Shown piece after piece: positions 1-6,098 of a DNA stretch of 6,098 nt (its first letter is position 1; every line of letters begins with the position of its first letter). The stretch spans positions 1-6,098 of the forward strand of contig JAFBAJ010000575.1 of NCBI GenBank assembly GCA_019247865.1. Reading direction: 5' to 3'. The notes under the pieces are model-generated. The model did no database searches. It was given only the letters and a program-made list of their open reading frames with translations, and was not told where the DNA came from. This stretch comes from Acidobacteriota bacterium. Its GTDB lineage: Bacteria > Acidobacteriota > Blastocatellia > Pyrinomonadales > Pyrinomonadaceae. Both the position numbers and the translations under genes were made by a program.

Positions 1-2433
1 AAAGCCGATCTTGCGCTTGAGGACTTCGTAAGCGGTCGCGCCGCTGACGCCTTCCCAGGAGATGCGGAGCGAGCGCGGGCTGGCCGAATCAACCGTGACG
101 TTCGACGGCACGGCCGGAGCCGCCTGGTTGCCCGCAAAGTCCGTGACCTGCGTGGAGATCGTCGCGCGGCCGCCCTGGACTTCCAGCGCGTTGATGCCCA
201 TCTCATGCGCCGCGAAGACCTGCTCGATCATCGCGCGGTGCTTGCCGGGAGCGTCCGGGTCGGTCGCGTCCGACGGATAGAGCAGCTGGTCTGCGACGAT
301 CATCGCGTCACGCGCCTTGACGTAAGTGTCGGGCGCGGTCGTGCCGAGAACGTACATCGCGCCCAGAAAGTCGCGCTCGAAAATGTTCGTGCCCTGCGTG
401 ATGACCTTTTCAGCGCGGCCGTCGCTCGGCTGCGGGCGGCGATAGCTCGCCGTGCTCGGATACATGCGATTGAGCATCTCGCGGATGTCCCACATCGTGG
501 ACATGAAGATCTCGCCGTCGTAGTGCTCTTCAAAGTCGTAGTGCGCGGGAATCGGCGCGCCCGTCAGGTCGGTCGAATCCGGATAAAAGAGCGTGCCGAT
601 GTCGGAATATTTCAAGGTCGATTGTGCGCTGCGAATGTAAGCGATGGACTCCGGGTCTTTGCCGCGCGAGCGGAGGCGGTCGCGGTAGCCCTTCGCGTTG
701 ACCACGTAATCGCCGAGCGAAGGATTGTTGGTGATCGTGAAGGCCCACATATCCGCCTGTCCTTCGTTCATCGCGCTGGCTTCCACGTCGCCTTCGAGTC
801 CGGCAATCGGAGTCGTGATCGAGTGCATGCCTTCGTGATACGGCACAGTGCCTTCGAGCGCCAGATCGTTCAAGAGGTAGCCGTGACCGTAGAAGGTCGG
901 ATTGACGACGACCGGCATCTTGACGCCGCTCAGCGATTCAAAGAGCGCGGAGACCGGCACGGCGAAAGCGTTGTCCATGCCGAGAGCTTTGAGATGCAGG
1001 TCCGGGTCGGTCGGGCTCGGGACGGAGCCGCCGGCCGCGTTGACGACCAGGTAATAGTTCGGCATGTGCACCGTCGCCGGAAGCGGCACAGTCTTGTTCG
1101 GATAGTCGTCCGGGAACGCGCCGCCGCCGATGCTCGTGTTGTCGCCCGCGACGTGCAGGTAGTCCACGTATTCGATCAGGTAGTTGACGAAGAAGAAAGA
1201 GTTGATCTCGTCCTGATGCTCGGCCGGTTCTGCGAACTGATCCTGCTCGTTGGTGCGAGCCTCAAAGCCGGTCGGGTTGTCGTTGCGGAAGTGCCAGGTG
1301 CCCATCGCGGACTGCGCGAACGGCTGCTTGGTGACGAGCACGTTGTTGACCAGCGCGTGCGTTCCCGTGAGCGTGCCGTTGACGCCCGTCACGGCGTTCG
1401 TCTGGTCGAAGTTGCGCAACTGGACGCGCTCCTGCCCGCACGGCGCGTTGCCGCACTGGCTGATGATGCTCTGATCTTTCAGCTCCGGCGTGATGGTCGG
1501 ATATTTCGGATAGATGTCTGCCGTATAGGGCAGCGGGTTCTGGAACGCGACGTAGTCTTTGCGCGCGACGACTTCGCCAGTGTTCGCGTCAACCGAATAG
1601 AGATAAACGCCGAAAGGATTGGTTGAGAGCTTGGCGACTTTCCAGACGAGGCGATAGCCGTTCGCCGTCGGATAGATGCCGAGGCGCGGCTGCTCGTTGT
1701 TGACCGCGCCGAGCTGCTGCGACAGGATATTGTTCGCCGCCTGAAACTGGCTGCCGAGCGAATCCAGCAGGCTCGAACGATAGCGCGCGAGGTCTGCGTC
1801 CACCGCCGAACGCGCCTGTGCGGCTGACAGCGTCGGAGTCGTGTTGACGTTGACATCGCGGAAGTACGGCCCCGACGCCATCACGACCTGATTGTTGCCG
1901 TTCAGGACGAGGCCGATGCCGCCGTCTTTGACATCAATGCCGTTGTAGGTCTGCTTGAAGCGCAGGAGCGTGCCGCCGAGCGCCTGCGTCTGGCTGAAGA
2001 GTTGCAGGTCGTTGACGTTCTGAATGCCGAAGAGCGCGGCGTTCTGCGCGAGGAAAGCGCGTCCGGCCTGTTCCGGCGTCCCGGAGAAGGACTGGCTGGC
2101 GAAATCATAGAGCACATCCGGCGAGCCGCCGAAATCGTTCCAGCGCGCCGTCATGTTCGGCGCGGCGGCGCTGGTCTTCAAAGCCTGCAAGGCCGCCTGC
2201 TGCGGGCCGGTCGCCTGTCGCACGTTGGCGAGGCTGCGCGCCGCGTTCAGGTCGTACTGCGGAACCGGGCGTCCGTACAGATTGCCGAGCGCAGCCGCCT
2301 GATTGTTCGTGGACGCGGCCTGCGCCGTTCTCATCGGCAGATAAACGCTCGTGATAATAAATGCACTGATCAGAAGTGCGACTAAAATCGTGGACCCGGC
2401 TTTCTTCGTCATGTTGTTCGCCTTAACTTTCAT
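1..2433 (-). CDS. Secreted M36 (fungalysin)-type zinc metallopeptidase, C-terminus cut by window edge
   Basis: The reading frame is open for 811 codons from the ATG at 2433 and leaves the window at position 1 without a stop. Residues 1-39 form a signal peptide: lysine-rich start, hydrophobic core at about 15-32, and likely cleavage after AQA (37-39). Residues about 112-210 resemble an FTP propeptide, and 250-295 a PepSY-like extension (WKVAKLST, VDANTGEVVARKDY). The catalytic domain spans about 330-750. HEGMH at 533-537 supplies two zinc-ligand histidines and the catalytic glutamate. E557 in NEGQADMWA is the probable third ligand. EEHYDGEIFMSTMWDIREML (635-654) and ARDAMIVADQLL (707-718) match conserved M36 segments following the active site. 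A fibronectin type III domain begins near 773. The protein should be exported, matured by propeptide removal, and degrade extracellular protein. Related M4 thermolysin-type enzymes are the main alternative, but the post-active-site blocks favour M36. M8 is a possible later start, but GGAGGAG lies before M1. Confidence 0.88.
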   Translation of the reverse strand, partial: MKVKANNMTKKAGSTILVALLISAFIITSVYLPMRTAQAASTNNQAAALGNLYGRPVPQYDLNAARSLANVRQATGPQQAALQALKTSAAAPNMTARWNDFGGSPDVLYDFASQSFSGTPEQAGRAFLAQNAALFGIQNVNDLQLFSQTQALGGTLLRFKQTYNGIDVKDGGIGLVLNGNNQVVMASGPYFRDVNVNTTPTLSAAQARSAVDADLARYRSSLLDSLGSQFQAANNILSQQLGAVNNEQPRLGIYPTANGYRLVWKVAKLSTNPFGVYLYSVDANTGEVVARKDYVAFQNPLPYTADIYPKYPTITPELKDQSIISQCGNAPCGQERVQLRNFDQTNAVTGVNGTLTGTHALVNNVLVTKQPFAQSAMGTWHFRNDNPTGFEARTNEQDQFAEPAEHQDEINSFFFVNYLIEYVDYLHVAGDNTSIGGGAFPDDYPNKTVPLPATVHMPNYYLVVNAAGGSVPSPTDPDLHLKALGMDNAFAVPVSALFESLSGVKMPVVVNPTFYGHGYLLNDLALEGTVPYHEGMHSITTPIAGLEGDVEASAMNEGQADMWAFTITNNPSLGDYVVNAKGYRDRLRSRGKDPESIAYIRSAQSTLKYSDIGTLFYPDSTDLTGAPIPAHYDFEEHYDGEIFMSTMWDIREMLNRMYPSTASYRRPQPSDGRAEKVITQGTNIFERDFLGAMYVLGTTAPDTYVKARDAMIVADQLLYPSDATDPDAPGKHRAMIEQVFAAHEMGINALEVQGGRATISTQVTDFAGNQAAPAVPSNVTVDSASPRSLRISWEGVSGATAYEVLKRKIGF

Positions 2434-2437
2434 GTTG

Positions 2438-2444
2438 CTCCTCC
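2438..2444 (-). promoter_or_regulatory. Ribosome binding site of the M36 peptidase gene
   Basis: The minus strand reads GGAGGAGCAAC directly before the ATG at 2433, so a strong Shine-Dalgarno GGAGG sits 6 bases upstream. The in-frame ATG at 2412 (M8) has only a weak AAGG upstream. This decides the start at 2433. Confidence 0.85.
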
Positions 2445-2483
2445 GCGCTGCTCCTGTTATGGAAATTTTCGACCTCACTGTTG

Positions 2484-2562
2484 CTGAACTGTCGCTGAGA
2501 ATAATCGCCGTCGCTTGAGAAATGCTTGACCGCCGGAATTTTTGACTTGAGCCAGACTTGAG
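2484..2562 (-). promoter_or_regulatory. Array of 11-bp-spaced CTTGA direct repeats upstream of the M36 peptidase gene
   Basis: Read on the plus strand, CTTGAG-N5-CTTGAC occupies 2514-2530 and CTTGAG-N5-CTTGAG occupies 2546-2562. A weaker pair, CTGAAC-N5-CTGAGA, lies at 2484-2500. The TGA cores start at 2485, 2496, 2516, 2527, 2548 and 2559, giving steps of 11, 20, 11, 21 and 11 bp. All half-sites therefore face the same side of the helix. On the coding strand the half-site reads CTCAAG. The array lies about 50-130 bp upstream of the start codon, where an activator or repressor would act. Tandem half-sites 11 bp apart are typical of OmpR/PhoB-type winged-helix regulators, so that protein class is inferred. 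No regulator gene is in the window and I could not place a clear -35/-10 pair. Confidence 0.6.
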
Positions 2563-2601
2563 AAGAGAAAGAGGGATGAGGCCAGAAGTCCTCATCCCTC
2601 T
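2561..2601 (-). terminator. Rho-independent-type terminator after the S8 peptidase gene
   Basis: Positions 2570-2581 and 2590-2601 are perfectly complementary, giving a 12-bp stem (AGAGGGATGAGG on either strand) with an 8-base loop. On the minus strand the hairpin starts 14 bases after the TAA stop of the subtilase gene. It is followed by a pyrimidine-rich, U-rich tract (TTCTCTTCT, 2569 down to 2561). On the plus strand no T tract follows, so it should act only on minus-strand transcripts. The tail is interrupted by C residues, so termination may be partial. It implies that the two minus-strand peptidase genes are mainly transcribed separately. The tail touches the outermost 11-bp repeat at 2557-2562. 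Confidence 0.75.
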
Positions 2602-2615
2602 CCTGAATCAACCAC

Positions 2616-5192
2616 TTAGCCGCCCGTCGTAAAGAGCTGCTGGTAGGCGCTGAGCTTGACCGCCAGCGTCGCGCGTGTGACCGACGTGCCGGGCTCGAAA
2701 CGCGGCCCCGGCAGGACTTGAAACTGCCCCGGCCCGGTCTGGACGACCGCCGCTGGATAAGCCTCAAAGAGCCCGTCGTTGATGGCGATCTGCACGTAGC
2801 CGCGCAGGCTCTCCGGAATCTGGTCGTTGTCCGAGAGCGCCGTCCCGTTCCACGTCACGGTCGAGCCGGAGAGGGCGCGCGCCTCCGCGTCGTGTCCGAG
2901 CGCGCGCACGAGCGCGACCGCCAGGTCAAGCCGGCTGACCGCTCCCGACGGCTTGAAGGAGCCGATTCCCTGAATGTTCATCATCCCGCCCGGCACGAAG
3001 TTGTAATCGCGCAGGGTCGAGCCGTTGGATGTCACTGCATCAGCTATCGCCAGAAGGTCGCCGGTCACGTCCGAGATGCGCGGCGTGCTTGAGATTGACT
3101 GCCGCACCGGCGCGTTCAAAATAAGCGCGCGGGCCAAATCTTCGCGCGACGTAATTGCGTCCGGATGGAAAGAGCCGTCGGAGTAGATGTCGATCACGCG
3201 ATTCTTGAGCGCGGCTTCGATCTGCGCCTGCTGCGGATGGCCGATGATGTCCGGGATGACCGGCAGGATGTACTTGATCTGCACCACGCTGCCGTTGACC
3301 GGGCCGGGCTGTGCGATCTGTATCGGAGAGGAGGCCTGCGGGGCTGCGGTCAGACCGCGCGCGCCGCGAACTTCCAGCGTCCAGGTTCCGGCTTCAGGAT
3401 TCTGCACGACGACTTCGCGCGCAGTGGAGCCGATGACCGGATATTCAATCGCCGTGGAGTAGTTGACGCCGCTCGGCGAAGTGACGCGGATGCCGACCAG
3501 ATTGCCCGTGCCGAACTCGATCACGTCGTCCACGTTCGCAAAGACATCGAGCACGTTCATGTTCGGCTCGACCGTGAAGGTGGTGGCGTTGGTCGAAGTC
3601 GGGCCGGAGGCTTCGGGGCTAAAATCGATATGGAAATTCTGAACGGCCGGACGATCTTCGCCGAACTGCGCGTTGAAAGTCGGCTCCGAGAAATTGTGAT
3701 AAGCCTTCGAGCGATTGAAGACCTTGTCCACCGCCGCGTAAGCGTTGATGTAGCCCGCGCCGACCTCAAAGTCACGATAGCCGGGCATTCTGGTCGCCGT
3801 GTCGATCATGATCTGCTTGATCTCGTCCGGCGTCAGCGTCGGATCCACGTCGAGCATCAGCGCGGCCACGCCCGCCGCGAACGGCGTCGCCATCGAAGTG
3901 CCCGAAATCTGCGTGTAGAACGGCAGCATGCCGACCGGAATCTCTGTGTCGGCGTTGAGGCCGTTGGCCGTCAGGTTGGTCGAGGCGCGCACCGAAACGA
4001 TGTCGGTCGTAAAGCCGTAACGCGTCAGGCTGCTCTCAAAAAAGCGGCCGTTGCCCGGCGCGGTCAGCGTCGGAGCCTCGTTGTCGTTCATCGGATTGTT
4101 GTCGCTGAGGCGCTCTTCGCGCGGCAGTCCGCGTGAGGAGAAGTCCGCGAGCATGCCGTCCTTGGTTCCGGCGGCCACGCCGATGACCCACGGAGCCTGC
4201 GCGTACGGGCTCAGAGTATTTTTGGCAGCGCCGTCGTTGCCGCCCGCGAAAAAGACCGAGATGTTATGGTCGTAAGCGTTTTTGGCCGCGATCATGAAAG
4301 GATGATTGGGGTCGTATTCGCCGCCGCCGAGCGGGCCGTAGGAATTGGTGATGATGCGAATCTTATATTGGTCCTGATGTGAGAGGCCGTATTCCCATCC
4401 GGCCAGCGCGTCGAGCACGAGGATCACCGCGCCGCCGCCCGAGCCGACGATCTTGACGCCCGGCGCAACGCCCGAATAGATGCCGCCCGAATGGCTGCCG
4501 AGTCCGCCGACGATGCCCGCGCAGTGCGTGCCGTGTCCGACGTTGTCCGTGTTCGGCACGCCTTCAATCGAAAGCGACGGCGTGAAGCCGTTGAGCGAAA
4601 CGCCCGCCACAGTGATGCCCGTGTTCCCGGCATCGGTCGAGACGACGCGCTGCGTGTTCTGGATGATCTTCGAGCCGTAGGGCAGGTCTGCGTGCGTGGC
4701 GTCAATGCCCGAGTCGATCACGAGCACCGAAAAATCGCCCGCGCCCGAAACCGGCATCCCGCCGTTACGCAAGGTAAACCCATTGTCCGCGCGCAGCAGG
4801 TCAACGCCCGTCAACATGCGCGCCTGATTCATATAGTAAGCCTGCCGGTCGTTCGACCAGATCGAGCGCACCGCCGAGTTGTTCTGCAGGGCGCGCACCT
4901 GTCCGGCCGTGAGCACGGCTCCGACCATCCCCAGTTTCTGGAAGGTCACGCCTTTCAAGATTCCGAGGCCGCGCAAAATATTCAGATGGCTTGCAGTCAA
5001 ACCACTCGAAGTATTGAAGCTGATAATCACCACGCCGACCGACGCGTTGTTCGCCAGTCCGTTAAGCTGATTCTGCAATGTCGGGCTGAGCCGCGCCGCG
5101 CCGAAAGTCTGCCCCAGGCAGACGCCGCACAGCATGAGCGCGAATGCCAAGCCTAAAAATCTCTTCATCATTTCCTGTGCTCTCGACCTCAT
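2616..5192 (-). CDS. Secreted subtilisin-family (S8) serine peptidase with C-terminal SLH-like repeats
   Basis: This complete 858-residue protein has a signal peptide at about 9-31 (KR start, hydrophobic core LGLAFALMLCGVCLG). An I9-like propeptide follows at about 35-125. The subtilase domain spans about 150-490. The triad is D160 in VLVIDSGID, H220 in VGHGTHCAG and S433 in SGTSMATP, with oxyanion residue N319 in FFAGGNDG, so activity is expected. Residues about 505-615 form a beta-rich region resembling pre-peptidase C-terminal or P-type domains (PEAGTWTLEVRG). The tail carries three SLH-like units at about 663-698, 706-772 and 786-855, with cores such as FHPDAITSREDLARAL and FKPSGAVSRLDLAVAL. 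SLH modules normally bind cell-wall or envelope polymers, so surface anchoring is likely. The start at 5192 is preceded by GGGAGG; M8 and M9 are alternatives but their AGGA is too close. A hairpin terminator follows the TAA. The gene is divergent from the plus-strand peptidase gene. Confidence 0.95.
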   Translation of the reverse strand: MRSRAQEMMKRFLGLAFALMLCGVCLGQTFGAARLSPTLQNQLNGLANNASVGVVIISFNTSSGLTASHLNILRGLGILKGVTFQKLGMVGAVLTAGQVRALQNNSAVRSIWSNDRQAYYMNQARMLTGVDLLRADNGFTLRNGGMPVSGAGDFSVLVIDSGIDATHADLPYGSKIIQNTQRVVSTDAGNTGITVAGVSLNGFTPSLSIEGVPNTDNVGHGTHCAGIVGGLGSHSGGIYSGVAPGVKIVGSGGGAVILVLDALAGWEYGLSHQDQYKIRIITNSYGPLGGGEYDPNHPFMIAAKNAYDHNISVFFAGGNDGAAKNTLSPYAQAPWVIGVAAGTKDGMLADFSSRGLPREERLSDNNPMNDNEAPTLTAPGNGRFFESSLTRYGFTTDIVSVRASTNLTANGLNADTEIPVGMLPFYTQISGTSMATPFAAGVAALMLDVDPTLTPDEIKQIMIDTATRMPGYRDFEVGAGYINAYAAVDKVFNRSKAYHNFSEPTFNAQFGEDRPAVQNFHIDFSPEASGPTSTNATTFTVEPNMNVLDVFANVDDVIEFGTGNLVGIRVTSPSGVNYSTAIEYPVIGSTAREVVVQNPEAGTWTLEVRGARGLTAAPQASSPIQIAQPGPVNGSVVQIKYILPVIPDIIGHPQQAQIEAALKNRVIDIYSDGSFHPDAITSREDLARALILNAPVRQSISSTPRISDVTGDLLAIADAVTSNGSTLRDYNFVPGGMMNIQGIGSFKPSGAVSRLDLAVALVRALGHDAEARALSGSTVTWNGTALSDNDQIPESLRGYVQIAINDGLFEAYPAAVVQTGPGQFQVLPGPRFEPGTSVTRATLAVKLSAYQQLFTTGG

Positions 5193-5199
5193 CTCTTTT

Positions 5200-5205
5200 C
5201 CTCCC
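5200..5205 (-). promoter_or_regulatory. Ribosome binding site of the S8 peptidase gene
   Basis: The minus strand reads GGGAGGAAAAGAG before the ATG at 5192, leaving 7 bases between GGGAGG and the start. This supports translation from 5192 rather than from M8/M9, although the signal peptide itself would begin best at M9. Confidence 0.8.
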
Positions 5206-5250
5206 TCAAGCTTTAAGAAAACCTCGCATGGTAAGAGCTTACGGATTCGG

Positions 5251-5267
5251 CTTGAGAAAACCTTGAC
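5251..5267 (-). promoter_or_regulatory. Putative operator, promoter-proximal copy upstream of the S8 gene
   Basis: The plus strand reads CTTGAGAAAACCTTGAC, two half-sites 11 bp apart. It matches the copy at 2514-2530 (CTTGAGAAATGCTTGAC) at 15 of 17 positions. It ends 58 bases upstream of the S8 start codon. The function as a regulator-binding site is inferred from repetition, position and spacing. Confidence 0.55.
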
Positions 5268-5325
5268 TGCCTGAAGGAAATTGAGAAGTGCGCTTTGAGC
5301 CAGCTTTTATGCGGGTTTCCGTGGA

Positions 5326-5342
5326 CTTGAGGAAAACTTGAG
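5326..5342 (-). promoter_or_regulatory. Putative operator, distal copy upstream of the S8 gene
   Basis: The plus strand reads CTTGAGGAAAACTTGAG, again two half-sites 11 bp apart, 133 bases upstream of the S8 start codon. A looser TTGAAG follows at 5350-5355, about one helical turn further on. This mirrors the two-copy arrangement upstream of the M36 peptidase gene. Confidence 0.55.
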
Positions 5343-5399
5343 AGCGGGATTGAAGGGCCTGTCGGCAAAACCTATACGCCCGGCGCGGCGAGTGATACA

Positions 5400-5421
5400 C
5401 TGCGGCCTGCCCCTGCCGCAG
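5400..5421. repeat. Short G+C-rich inverted repeat in the divergent intergenic region
   Basis: CTGCGGC (5400-5406) and GCCGCAG (5415-5421) are perfect 7-base arms around an 8-base loop. No T tract follows on either strand, so a terminator is unlikely. It could form a small hairpin in the leader of either transcript or be incidental in G+C-rich DNA. Confidence 0.35.
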
Positions 5422-5552
5422 CAGAAGAATTGAGAGCCTCTGCTCAAGATTACAGTTGAACTTACACCTCGTACCCGATCACGCCGGAAGTGTCTGTGCG
5501 CGGGCTTCAAATTGTCTCAGCTCACATGCAAACCCGATAGTTATTTGTCACG

Positions 5553-5558
5553 AAGGAG
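5553..5558 (+). promoter_or_regulatory. Ribosome binding site of the trypsin-fold peptidase gene
   Basis: AAGGAG lies 8 bases before the ATG at 5567. This start gives a lysine-rich signal peptide, whereas a start at the ATG at 5594 (M10) would lose the basic end of the signal. Confidence 0.8.
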
Positions 5559-5566
5559 ACCCCGAG

Positions 5567-6098
5567 ATGAAAAGGAAAATTTCTAGTCTTGCGATGATCG
5601 CATTGATCGTCTCTCTGCTGGCTCCCAGGTGTGCGGCGTCGGACGACCCAGCCGCCTCGCTCATCAAGCGCGCCGGCTACACAGTCTCGCTAGAGCTGAC
5701 CTTTACGAAAAAGAGGCAGAGCCCGATGGAGCGCATCATATCCCTGCTCGATTACGGCGTGAACGGATACGCGACCGGCTTCGTCGTCGGCGACGGACTG
5801 GTGATGACGGCCTATCACGTCGTGTCCGGCAAACTGAGCGCCTCCAAGAAAGCGACGCTCGGCTTTGCGCCTAAGGACGAGCTCGACGTGAAGGTGCAGG
5901 TCCACGGCTGTCATGCGACCGTGCTCCGGTTTGACGAGGAAGCAGACCTGGCGCTCATCCGGACGTGCGAGTCACAGAAACAGACGGCCACCGTCTCCTT
6001 TCAAACCAACCTCGACAAAGACGAAAAACTGCTGCTCATCGCGCGCCCGCACGGCAGCAAGCTGGTGCGGCGCGGCGTCTTCTACGGCCCCTACATGG
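5567..6098 (+). CDS. Exported trypsin-fold (S1, HtrA-like) serine peptidase, C-terminus cut by window edge
   Basis: The frame is open for 177 complete codons from the ATG at 5567 to the right edge. The N-terminus (MKRKISSLAMIALIVSLLAP) is a signal peptide, probably cleaved near residue 24; C22 is preceded by Arg and does not fit a lipobox. The mature part shows the first half of a chymotrypsin-type fold. GYATGFVVGDGLVMTAYHVV (residues 67-86) carries the likely catalytic H84, and EEADLALIR carries the likely catalytic D127. Both are set as in HtrA/DegP-like and other bacterial S1 peptidases. The GDSGGP-type segment with the catalytic serine, and any PDZ domain, would lie beyond the window, so activity and subfamily cannot be settled. 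It probably acts in the periplasm or outside the cell. It is divergent from the S8 gene and shares its upstream region. Confidence 0.85.
   Translation, partial: MKRKISSLAMIALIVSLLAPRCAASDDPAASLIKRAGYTVSLELTFTKKRQSPMERIISLLDYGVNGYATGFVVGDGLVMTAYHVVSGKLSASKKATLGFAPKDELDVKVQVHGCHATVLRFDEEADLALIRTCESQKQTATVSFQTNLDKDEKLLLIARPHGSKLVRRGVFYGPYM

Larger units (their letters stand above)
5193..5566. other. Divergent intergenic region between the S8 and S1-type peptidase genes
   Basis: This 374-base stretch separates two divergently transcribed genes and should hold both promoters. I see no convincing coding sequence: the only minus-strand frame of note (5307-5510) is rich in Arg, Pro and Ser and lacks a usable ribosome site. 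The exact hexamer CTTGAG or its complement occurs five times (5205, 5251, 5326, 5337, 5443). About 0.2 would be expected for random sequence with equal base frequencies. A small dyad GTAAG-AG-CTTAC lies at 5231-5242. I could not assign -35/-10 boxes with confidence for either gene. Confidence 0.6.

Noticed and set aside
205..1626. A 473-codon plus-strand open frame opposite the M36-type gene
   Set aside because: Its product is an Arg/Val/Asp-rich sequence with no recognisable domain, typical of the antisense frame of a G+C-rich gene. The opposite strand encodes a coherent metallopeptidase with zinc ligands and a signal peptide.
2484..2562. The regularly spaced repeats as a CRISPR array
   Set aside because: The repeat units are about 6 bases with 5- to 15-base gaps. 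There are no long direct repeats, no spacers of CRISPR size and no cas genes.
2423..2767. A 114-codon minus-strand frame spanning the intergenic gap
   Set aside because: It runs through the end of the subtilase gene, the terminator hairpin and the repeat array. Its product has no recognisable features.
3165..4136. A 323-codon plus-strand open frame opposite the S8 gene
   Set aside because: It is low-complexity Arg/His/Val-rich antisense of a clearly functional subtilase, with no supporting ribosome site or domain. The same applies to 4491-5156.
5231..5242. Dyad GTAAG-AG-CTTAC as an operator or transcription attenuator
   Set aside because: The arms are only 5 bp with a 2-base centre, which is too little to support a separate site call. 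It is mentioned only within the intergenic entry.
5307..5510. A 67-codon minus-strand frame in the divergent intergenic region
   Set aside because: No Shine-Dalgarno sequence, biased composition, and it overlaps the putative operator copies. I treat it as chance.

Overview
The window looks like chromosomal DNA from a G+C-rich, probably diderm environmental bacterium. It holds three neighbouring genes for exported peptidases from three unrelated families. Large secreted subtilases with S-layer-like tails, FTP-containing M36 metallopeptidases and spacious promoter regions fit Acidobacteriota (Blastocatellia-like). That assignment is inferred from gene style only, because no marker gene is present.

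Layout. Positions 1-2433 (minus strand) hold the first 811 codons of a zinc metallopeptidase of the M36 (fungalysin) type. It has a signal peptide, an FTP propeptide, a gluzincin catalytic domain and the start of a fibronectin type III domain that runs off the left edge. Positions 2434-2615 are a compact intergenic region with a ribosome binding site, an array of 11-bp-spaced CTTGA repeats, and a rho-independent-type terminator for the upstream gene. Positions 2616-5192 (minus) hold a complete 858-residue subtilisin-family (S8) peptidase with a propeptide, catalytic triad D160/H220/S433, a beta-sandwich region and three SLH-like repeats. Positions 5193-5566 are a divergent intergenic region with two more copies of the same spaced repeat. 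Positions 5567-6098 (plus) hold the first 177 codons of an exported trypsin-fold (S1/HtrA-like) peptidase, cut by the right edge before its catalytic serine.

How it fits together. All three products carry export signals, so the locus appears devoted to extracytoplasmic proteolysis. The two minus-strand genes are separated by a terminator and each has its own strong Shine-Dalgarno sequence, so they are probably separate transcripts. The most interesting signal is regulatory. A 17-bp element, CTTGAG-N5-CTTGA(C/G), occurs four times in the window. Two copies lie upstream of each minus-strand peptidase gene, and I found none elsewhere by eye. Half-sites one helical turn apart in tandem are the usual target of OmpR/PhoB-type winged-helix regulators. 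A shared regulator of both peptidase genes is therefore a concrete, testable hypothesis.
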